Under the pieces are notes generated by a model that saw only the letters and a program-made list of their open reading frames with translations, searched no databases and had not been told where the DNA came from. From contig SUXY01000017.1 of the NCBI GenBank assembly GCA_015060705.1, forward strand, positions 1 to 48,078: a stretch of 48,078 nucleotides of DNA, read 5' to 3'. Below, in pieces: positions 1 to 6,447 of this stretch. Numbering within the stretch: the first letter of the stretch is position 1; the number at the start of each line of letters is the position of its first letter. Source of the DNA: Bacteroides sp. GTDB taxonomy: Bacteria; Bacteroidota; Bacteroidia; Bacteroidales; Bacteroidaceae. A program made the translations under genes and the position numbers.

Positions 1-1296
1 CGTGCCCGCAATGCAGCAGCCGTAGAAACAGGCGACTGGATTGTATTGAACGAAGGCGAAACCAACTTCGTGGGCTATGACTATACAGAATATGAAACCT
101 CTATCCTCCGCTACCGTCAGGTAAAGCAGAAGAACCAGACACTCTACCAAATCGTGTTGAGCGACACTCCGTTCTATGCCGAAAGCGGTGGTCAGGTAGG
201 TGATACCGGTGTGATCTGCAGTGAATTCGAAACCATCGAAATCATCGATACCAAGAAGGAAAACAACCTTCCTATCCACATTGCCAAGAAGTTGCCGGAA
301 CATCCGGAAGCTCCGATGATGGCTTGTGTAGACACCGAAAAGCGTGCCGCTTGTGCAGCCAACCACTCTTGTACTCACTTGTTGGACGAAGCACTCCGCG
401 AAGTACTCGGTACCCACGTTGAACAAAAGGGTTCGTTGGTATCCCCGGAATCGTTGCGTTTCGACTTCTCTCACTTCCAGAAAGTGACCGATGAAGAAAT
501 CCGTCAAGTAGAACACTTGGTGAATGCCAAGATTCGTGCCAACGTGCCTTTGCAGGAATACCGCAACTTGCCGATTGAAAAGGCGAAGGAACTCGGTGCA
601 ATTGCATTGTTCGGCGAAAAGTATGGCGACGAAGTACGCGTTATCCAGTTCGGCAACTCCATCGAATTCTGTGGCGGTACTCACGTACAGGCTACCGGTA
701 AGATTGGTATGGTACGCATCATCAGCGAAAGCTCGGTAGCAGCCGGTGTCCGTCGTATCGAAGCCATCACAGGCGAAAAGGTAGAACAGATGATTGACAA
801 GTTCCAAGATACTATGGCCGACTTGAAGGCATTGTTCAACAATGTGCCTGACCTCCGCAGCGCTATCCGCAAGTCTATCGAAGAAAACGCAGGCTTGAAG
901 AAGCAAGTGGAAGAATTCATGAAGGAAAAGGCCGCATCGTTGAAGAACGAATTGATGGCCAACGCCAAGGAAATCAATGGCGTGAAGGTAATCAAGACCG
1001 TTGCTCCTATCACAGCAGACGTAGCCAAGGACATCGCTTTCCAATTGAAGGGCGAAGTAGCTGGCAGTTTGTTGGCAGCTATCGGTAGCGTAGACAGCGG
1101 CAAGCCAATGTTGACCGTGATGTTGAGCGAAGACCTCGTGAAGGGCGGCTTGAAGGCCGGTATGTTGGTGAAGGAAGCTGCCAAATTGATTCAAGGCGGT
1201 GGTGGTGGTGCTCCTCATTTCGCAACTGCCGGCGGTAAGAATCCAGACGGTTTGCTTTCTGCTGTTGATAAGGTGATTGAATTGGCTGGATTGTAA
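1..1296 (+). CDS. alaS: Alanyl-tRNA synthetase, C-terminal part (5'-truncated by window edge)
   Basis: The reading frame is open from base 1, so the N-terminal aminoacylation domain lies outside the window. The enzyme charges tRNA-Ala and edits mischarged Ser/Gly. Visible are part of the beta-barrel (FVGYDY, then [13 protein letters not shown] at about nt 165-210), the SAD editing domain with zinc motifs NHxxxH (nt 361-378) and CGGTH (nt 670-684), a helical linker, and a DHHA1-type C-terminal domain ending in a Gly-rich [14 protein letters not shown] segment (about nt 1195-1240). Codon choice is strongly biased (AAG, TTG, GAA, GGT), as expected for an abundant housekeeping protein. The gene is followed by a palindromic intergenic repeat and converges on the RecD-like helicase. 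Identification is certain; only the length is unknown. Confidence 0.98.
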   Translation, partial: RARNAAAVETGDWIVLNEGETNFVGYDYTEYETSILRYRQVKQKNQTLYQIVLSDTPFYAESGGQVGDTGVICSEFETIEIIDTKKENNLPIHIAKKLPEHPEAPMMACVDTEKRAACAANHSCTHLLDEALREVLGTHVEQKGSLVSPESLRFDFSHFQKVTDEEIRQVEHLVNAKIRANVPLQEYRNLPIEKAKELGAIALFGEKYGDEVRVIQFGNSIEFCGGTHVQATGKIGMVRIISESSVAAGVRRIEAITGEKVEQMIDKFQDTMADLKALFNNVPDLRSAIRKSIEENAGLKKQVEEFMKEKAASLKNELMANAKEINGVKVIKTVAPITADVAKDIAFQLKGEVAGSLLAAIGSVDSGKPMLTVMLSEDLVKGGLKAGMLVKEAAKLIQGGGGGAPHFATAGGKNPDGLLSAVDKVIELAGL

Positions 1297-1312
1297 TCCT
1301 CAATAATAAATA

Positions 1313-1398
1313 AATGTCATTCAGAGCGAAGCGAAGAATCTCGGTAGCAAAGTTGGTGTTACCGAGATTCTTCGTCACTACTTCCTCTGAATGACATT
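1313..1398. repeat. Dispersed 86-bp imperfect palindrome, copy 1
   Basis: The left arm begins AATGTCATTCAGAG and continues with CGAAG and AATCTCGGTA. The right arm is its reverse complement, interrupted by a short asymmetric bulge. Related copies lie at 26926-27010 and 34863-34950. This copy sits between the convergent ends of alaS and the helicase gene, where the hairpin could also act as a bidirectional transcription barrier. It resembles REP/MITE-type intergenic repeats; mobility is not shown. Confidence 0.85.
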
Positions 1399-1413
1399 TT
1401 TGTTTTCTTTTTT

Positions 1414-2832
1414 TCACTCCATCTGTTCCTTCGGCCAATTGACCAAATAAAGCGTTTCTGTAGCACGGGTAAAAGCGGTATAGAGCCAACGGAAATAATC
1501 AGGCGAAAGCATGTCCTCTGTCATGTAGCCTTGGTCGAGGAAAACACGCTTCCATTGTCCACCTTGCGCCTTGTGGCAAGTTACGGCGTAGGCATACTTC
1601 ACTTGTAACGCATTGTAATAAGGGTCGGACTTCATCTTCTTCATGCGTTCGCGTTTGATAGTAATGTCGGCATAATCCTCCAGCACCGAATAGAACAACT
1701 TGTCGTTCATCTCCTTCGGCAAGGCTGGTGTATCGGTATGGAGTGTATCCAATAGCAACTTCACTTCCAACTCCATGTCATCATAGTCCGGAAAGCGGAG
1801 CACTACATCGGCAAAACGGAAACCATACATCTCCCGCTCACGACGTACCCGACGTACCTCAGCAATATCACCATTGGCAATGAAGTCGATTTCCTTACAT
1901 CCTTCCGTCCAATAATAATTGTTTTTCGCCACCATCAGCAAATCCCCCGTTTCCAATTCTTCTTCCCTAAATAGAATCGTATTGCGGATACCTTTATTAT
2001 ATATATTGGCACGCTTGTTGGAACGGCACACTACAATAGTTTCGTCCAGTCCCACATGGTCGTAGCTATCCGTTATCGCCTCAATCAGTTCATTGCCCGG
2101 AATCACCTTAATATCCGGGAAATCTTCTACCCGAATGGGAGGAAGGGTGAAGAAATCCTCCTCGGCAATGTATCGGCGAAGTTCCGTTGCATTCCAAAGG
2201 ATACCCGAATCCGATAATTGACGGACCACCTCCGTCAGCATCCCTTCGTATACCTTCAAGCCATATCCCTTCAAGGCATTGGCAGAAAGGGCCGGGCTTT
2301 CCTCCTCACCCACCGGAGGAAGCTGAGCCGTATCACCAATAAGCATTAACCGACATCCTTGCCCCGAATAGACATACTGAACCAAATCATCCAACAAGCG
2401 TCCTGTCCCAAACATGGAACCCGACAAACCATCATTGGCAATCATCGAAGCCTCATCAACAATAAATAAGGTATGCTGATGCAAATTGTCGTTGATGGAA
2501 AAATTATCCAGTTCGTTGGAAAAGCTCCGTTGCCGATAAATCTTCTTATGGATGGTAAAAGCCGGATGCCCGGCATAATGTGCAAAAACCTTGGCAGCCC
2601 TTCCCGTCGGTGCCAGCAAAACACACTTCTGTTCCAACTGATCGAGCGTCTTCACCAAAGCCCCGATTAAGGAGGTTTTTCCGGTGCCTGCATAGCCCTT
2701 CAAAAGGAACAAAGAGTCCATTTCCCGGCAAAAAAGGAAGTCAGCTAAAATTTTAACCACTTTTTCTTGCTCGAAAGTTGGTTTATATGGAAAATTTGTC
2801 TTAATTTGCTGCCCTAAATAAGTATTAATCAT
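1414..2832 (-). CDS. RecD-like / UvrD-C superfamily 1 ATP-dependent DNA helicase
   Basis: This 472-residue SF1B helicase is much shorter than RecD2 and lacks an obvious RecBC partner nearby. Motifs seen: Walker A GYAGTGKT (46-53), Walker B VDEAS (125-129), motif III GDTAQLPPV (166-174), a motif V-like TCHKAQG (418-424) and motif VI YTAFTRA (451-457). The family unwinds DNA with 5'-3' polarity; the cellular role of this stand-alone form is not settled, with repair or recombination most likely. It is monocistronic, convergent with alaS and divergent from the gene at 2930. The start at 2832 gives a protein beginning MINTYLGQQI, which fits the family. I could not find a clear TAnnTTTG promoter for it. 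Confidence 0.9.
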   Translation of the reverse strand: MINTYLGQQIKTNFPYKPTFEQEKVVKILADFLFCREMDSLFLLKGYAGTGKTSLIGALVKTLDQLEQKCVLLAPTGRAAKVFAHYAGHPAFTIHKKIYRQRSFSNELDNFSINDNLHQHTLFIVDEASMIANDGLSGSMFGTGRLLDDLVQYVYSGQGCRLMLIGDTAQLPPVGEEESPALSANALKGYGLKVYEGMLTEVVRQLSDSGILWNATELRRYIAEEDFFTLPPIRVEDFPDIKVIPGNELIEAITDSYDHVGLDETIVVCRSNKRANIYNKGIRNTILFREEELETGDLLMVAKNNYYWTEGCKEIDFIANGDIAEVRRVRREREMYGFRFADVVLRFPDYDDMELEVKLLLDTLHTDTPALPKEMNDKLFYSVLEDYADITIKRERMKKMKSDPYYNALQVKYAYAVTCHKAQGGQWKRVFLDQGYMTEDMLSPDYFRWLYTAFTRATETLYLVNWPKEQME

Positions 2833-2884
2833 AATTTAATGATAAAAAGTTCGAAGAACTGTATGTTATTAAATTTATTATTTT

Positions 2885-2892
2885 TAATTTTG
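2885..2892 (+). promoter_or_regulatory. Bacteroidales -7 element for the 2930 operon
   Basis: TAATTTTG matches TAnnTTTG. The next gene starts 37 nt downstream, leaving a normal short leader. No convincing TTTG -33 element was found at 19-21 nt spacing. Confidence 0.5.
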
Positions 2893-2929
2893 CGTTGCGA
2901 ATATAAACTAAAAAATACACATATTTATC

Positions 2930-3616
2930 ATGAAAACAGTTATTAATATCGTTTTGGCCGTTTGTGCTGCAGCTTTAGTGTATGTATGTTACGGAAGTAT
3001 CATGGGTCCGATCAACTTTGACAACACTAGAGACGCGAGAGAAAAAGAAGTTATTGCACGTTTGATCGACATCCGCAAAGCTCAGGTAGAATATCGTAAC
3101 ACTCACCAAGGTGTATACACTGCTAGCTTTGACACGTTGATTGACTTTGTTAAGACAGCTAAGCTTCCGTTCGTAAAGAAGGAAGGTGCTTTGACCGACG
3201 AACAGTTGGAAAAGGGTATGACAGAAAAGAAAGCTATGGCTCTTATCAACAAGGCTAAGAAAACCGGTAACTGGAAGGAAGTAGAAAAGGAAGGTTTGAT
3301 GAACTTTAAGCGTGATACTATGTGGGTATCTGTATTGGACACTATCTTCCCGAAGGGCTTCAATGCTGACTCTTTGAGATATGTACCATTCGGTAATGGT
3401 AAGGAATTCGAATTGGCTAGCCGTAAGGATACTACTAAGTCTGGTGCTCCTTTGAACTTGTTCCAAGCTCAGACTCCGTATGAAACTTACATTGGCGACT
3501 TGGACAAGCAGTTGTTGATCAACTTGAAGGACGTTCAAGCTAAGTTGGGTAAGTATTGTGGTTTGCGTGTAGGTGACATCGAACAACCGAACAACAACGC
3601 AGGTAACTGGGAATAA
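2930..3616 (+). CDS. Unknown protein with N-terminal membrane helix (pilin-like layout)
   Basis: I do not recognise a named family. The 228-residue protein has one hydrophobic helix at about 4-27, immediately followed by a charged amphipathic helix (about 33-58, with RxxxVIxRLIxIRxAQ) and then a mixed soluble region ending in Asn-rich NNNAGNWE. A membrane helix running into a long amphipathic helix is the layout of type IV pilins and pseudopilins, but there is no prepilin-peptidase G/E site and no pilus gene nearby, so this is only a shape resemblance. The soluble domain would be periplasmic. Codon use is strongly biased (TTG, AAG, GGT, CGT), suggesting high expression. It is the first gene of an operon; DUF3822 starts 2 nt after its stop. 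Real gene: sure. Function: unknown. Confidence 0.85.
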   Translation: MKTVINIVLAVCAAALVYVCYGSIMGPINFDNTRDAREKEVIARLIDIRKAQVEYRNTHQGVYTASFDTLIDFVKTAKLPFVKKEGALTDEQLEKGMTEKKAMALINKAKKTGNWKEVEKEGLMNFKRDTMWVSVLDTIFPKGFNADSLRYVPFGNGKEFELASRKDTTKSGAPLNLFQAQTPYETYIGDLDKQLLINLKDVQAKLGKYCGLRVGDIEQPNNNAGNWE

Positions 3617-3618
3617 GA

Positions 3619-4401
3619 ATGACAAACATCGATTTCTCCAAATCGGAACAATACACATTATCCATCCGCCTGAGTGCGGATGGATTTTCTTTTTCTATCC
3701 ATCGCTCATCATCGAACGATGATTTCTTTTTTGCAGAATATCCTGTCAATGTTTCGTGTTCCATGACAGCCAATCTAAAAAAAATGATTCAAGCTACTCC
3801 AGAACTGAAACATACTTATGGACAAGTCAACATACTCATCGACACCCAACGTTTCACAACCGTTCCTTTTGATTTATTCGAGGATGAACAAACCGAAACT
3901 TTGTTCTACCATAACTTTCCACAAAGAGACAATGAAACAGTCTTGTGCAACATTTTGGGAAAAAGTAATGTAGCCTTGCTCTTCGGGATGGACAAGCATA
4001 CCCATCAGTTGTTGGGAGAACAATTTCCCAATGCCCGCATCTTTGCCTGTGTCTGTCCGCTTATGGAACATTTTACACAAAAGAGTAGAGACAACAACTT
4101 CCGTAAGCTTTACGCTTACTTCCAGCCGAACCAAATGACTATCTTTGCATTTGACAAGGACAAATTATTATTGGTAAACACCTTCAATTGCAAACAAACA
4201 TCCGACAGAGTCTATTATATGCTGTATGTATGGCAACAATTGGGCTTCAGTCAAGAAAAAGACCAGCTTTACCTGACAGGAAAGATGGACAATCAGGAAG
4301 AGTTGTTGACGGAACTCAACAAGTTTCTCCGACAAGTAACTCCCCTACCGACTTTGAATAATCTACCATTTGATATACAAACTTTAATGACATGCGAGTA
4401 A
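3619..4401 (+). CDS. DUF3822 family protein
   Basis: This 260-residue protein has the length and layout of the Bacteroidetes-restricted DUF3822 family. It carries no signal peptide or membrane helix, so it is probably cytoplasmic. From memory, a Bacteroides member solved by structural genomics has an actin-like (ASKHA) ATPase fold; I cannot confirm this from sequence, and no clear phosphate-binding DxG motif is visible. The order two-domain repeat, then a GKMDNQEE turn and C-terminal helix, is compatible with such a fold. It starts 2 nt after the upstream membrane protein and overlaps rsmD by 10 nt, so the three are translationally coupled. Codon bias is much weaker than in the gene before it. 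Function is unknown. Confidence 0.8.
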   Translation: MTNIDFSKSEQYTLSIRLSADGFSFSIHRSSSNDDFFFAEYPVNVSCSMTANLKKMIQATPELKHTYGQVNILIDTQRFTTVPFDLFEDEQTETLFYHNFPQRDNETVLCNILGKSNVALLFGMDKHTHQLLGEQFPNARIFACVCPLMEHFTQKSRDNNFRKLYAYFQPNQMTIFAFDKDKLLLVNTFNCKQTSDRVYYMLYVWQQLGFSQEKDQLYLTGKMDNQEELLTELNKFLRQVTPLPTLNNLPFDIQTLMTCE

Positions 4402-4949
4402 TTAGCGGTATTTACAAACGACGTAGATTTGACGTTCCTCATACATTCAAGGCACGTCCTACCACTGATTTTGCCAAAGAAAACCTATTCAACGTTCTTT
4501 GCAACAATTACATCGATTTTGAAGACGGAGTAACTGCTCTTGATCTTTTCGCTGGAACAGGAAGCATCAGCATCGAATTGGTATCAAGAGGTTGCGACCG
4601 AGTAATCTCCATCGAAAAAGACCCACAACATCTGGCGTTTATCTCCCAAATCATGCGTGAGGTAAAGACAGACAAATGTTTCCCGATGCGTGCAGATGTC
4701 TTCAAGTACATTGACAAATGTCACGAGCAATTCGATTTCATCTTTGCTGATCCTCCCTATGCGTTGAAGGATCTGGAAACAATTCCTACACGAATCTTCG
4801 AAAAAGGATTACTGAAAGAAGATGGGCTGTTCGTATTGGAACACGGAAAAGACAATCATTTTGAAGAAGATCCACACTTCATCGAACGACGTGTCTATGG
4901 AAGTGTAAACTTCTCCTTCTTTAAAGCAAAGGTGCCAACAGACGAATAA
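4392..4949 (+). CDS. rsmD: 16S rRNA (guanine(966)-N2)-methyltransferase RsmD
   Basis: The enzyme methylates G966 of 16S rRNA with S-adenosylmethionine. The 185-residue protein has the family N-terminus MRVISGIYKRR, the SAM-binding motif DLFAGTGS (51-58) and the catalytic DPPY (120-123), which are diagnostic. The start ATG lies inside the end of the DUF3822 gene (ATGCGAGTAA overlap), and the 3' end overlaps the convergent cardiolipin synthase gene by 29 bp. Length is normal for the family. Confidence 0.95.
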   Translation: MRVISGIYKRRRFDVPHTFKARPTTDFAKENLFNVLCNNYIDFEDGVTALDLFAGTGSISIELVSRGCDRVISIEKDPQHLAFISQIMREVKTDKCFPMRADVFKYIDKCHEQFDFIFADPPYALKDLETIPTRIFEKGLLKEDGLFVLEHGKDNHFEEDPHFIERRVYGSVNFSFFKAKVPTDE

Positions 4950-6360
4950 TGGACTCCTTTACCTTTTGAGACCAAGGACGCACCCGCCAAGCTTTCTGCT
5001 GAATCAATCTCGCGTCCTTTTGGTCGGAAAGGAAAACGTCTTTCAACATCAATACCGATATACGATCGTACATAAAGGCGTTTACTTCAAAATTATGCTC
5101 GAAACTACGGAAATCCATATTCGTAGAACCGACTGTAGCCAAGGTATCATCACTTACAACCAACTTGGAATGAAGGAACCCTTTTTGATAGCTATATATT
5201 TTCACCCCCGCCTCCATCAGTTCTGCTAAATAGGACTTAGTCCCCCAATGCACCAACCGGGAATCCGAACGTTCCGGAATCATAATACGCACATCCACAC
5301 CTGCCAAAGCCGCAGTTTTCAGAGCCACCAAAATGGATTCCGTCGGTAACAAATATGGAGTCTGGATATAAATATACTTACGAGCGGAAGCTATCACAAG
5401 CAACAATCCTTGCATAATGTCTTTCCATTTTCCCACAGGATCTGAAGTCACAATCTGAATCAGAGAACGTCCTTTATCTTCCATTTTAGGGAAATAACGA
5501 GAAGAAGTAATCAAGGAATGATCCGTAGCATACCAGTCAACTAAAAACGATGTCTGCAAGCCATAGACAGCTTTTCCTTCAATTCTAATCATGACATCTT
5601 TCCACACTCCCCAACTGACACCTTTCAAATAGCGTTCGGCAATGTTCATCCCACCAATAAAACCGATTTCACCATCGATAATAACCACCTTCCGATGATT
5701 CCGATAATTCACCTTACTGGTAAAACGAGGGAAGCGAACTTTCAGAAATGAACGGGTTTCGATTCCAACCTCACGCATCTCATCATAAAATGCATGTGGG
5801 ACTTTCCAACAACCCACATCGTCATACAGCACGCGAATCTCGATTCCTTCACGAGCTTTATCCATCAAAGCATCACGTACCAAACGACCTACCGCATCGT
5901 CTTCAAAAATATAAAACTGAATATGAATGTGATGCTTGGCACGATCGATTGCTTTCAGTAAAGACTGAATCATGGTATAGCCATCCGAACAAATATCCAT
6001 ACCATTTCCCTCGAAAGGCAATGCATTATTAATACGTTGGAAAAAACGAACGACGGAATGGGATTCTAGTTTCGATATGGGAAAAGACTCTTGTTCCTGA
6101 AACTCCATCATCGGATACTTGGAGAGACGTTCAAACCCTTTCTTACTAATCAACTTTTCCTTGCGGGTATCTTGACCAAAAAAGAAATATAAAATCAATC
6201 CTACAACCGGAAGAAAGATCAACACCAATACCCAAACCAGCGTCTTAAAAGGATTCCGATTATCCAAAATGACGACCATAACAGTGGCTACAACGGTCAG
6301 GAAAAACAACAAGCTGACCGCTGTAGAAAAAACGCTATCAAAGAGTCCTCCTATCATCAT
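4921..6360 (-). CDS. cls: Cardiolipin synthase (phospholipase D superfamily)
   Basis: It joins two phosphatidylglycerols (or PG and PE) to make cardiolipin at the inner membrane. With the start at 6360 the protein has 479 residues: two membrane helices (about 9-32 and 40-62), then two HKD motifs, HxKx4D at 222-229 and 397-404, each followed by the usual GG/GS-x-N pattern. An ATG further upstream at 6399 is in frame but lies inside the terminator of the preceding gene and upstream of the likely promoter (6377-6384), so 6360 (or 6357) is the better start. It converges with and overlaps rsmD by 29 bp. Confidence 0.93.
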   Translation of the reverse strand: MMIGGLFDSVFSTAVSLLFFLTVVATVMVVILDNRNPFKTLVWVLVLIFLPVVGLILYFFFGQDTRKEKLISKKGFERLSKYPMMEFQEQESFPISKLESHSVVRFFQRINNALPFEGNGMDICSDGYTMIQSLLKAIDRAKHHIHIQFYIFEDDAVGRLVRDALMDKAREGIEIRVLYDDVGCWKVPHAFYDEMREVGIETRSFLKVRFPRFTSKVNYRNHRKVVIIDGEIGFIGGMNIAERYLKGVSWGVWKDVMIRIEGKAVYGLQTSFLVDWYATDHSLITSSRYFPKMEDKGRSLIQIVTSDPVGKWKDIMQGLLLVIASARKYIYIQTPYLLPTESILVALKTAALAGVDVRIMIPERSDSRLVHWGTKSYLAELMEAGVKIYSYQKGFLHSKLVVSDDTLATVGSTNMDFRSFEHNFEVNAFMYDRISVLMLKDVFLSDQKDARLIQQKAWRVRPWSQKVKESIIRLLAPLL

Positions 6361-6376
6361 AATCGTAACTTTGAAA

Positions 6377-6384
6377 CAAACATA
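6377..6384 (-). promoter_or_regulatory. -7 element for cls
   Basis: On the minus strand this reads TATGTTTG, matching TAnnTTTG. It lies 16 nt before the ATG at 6360, and so supports that start over the one at 6399. Confidence 0.55.
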
Positions 6385-6430
6385 TAAAAAAAATCCCAAC
6401 CTATAACAATATAGGTTGGGAAAAAGATTA
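6385..6430. terminator. Hairpin terminator after the TonB-dependent receptor
   Basis: An 11-bp perfect stem (TCCCAACCTAT, 6394-6404, with its complement at 6411-6421) encloses a 6-nt loop. A run of A at 6385-6393 gives a T-tract on the minus strand, so it ends minus-strand transcription of the barrel gene before the cls promoter. Confidence 0.85.
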
Positions 6431-6447
6431 TTTAAGTAAGTATTAGA

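Noticed and set aside
6361-6399. Upstream ATG at 6399 as the cls start
   Set aside because: It lies in the terminator of the previous gene and upstream of the likely -7 element; starting at 6360 gives a normal cardiolipin synthase N-terminus.
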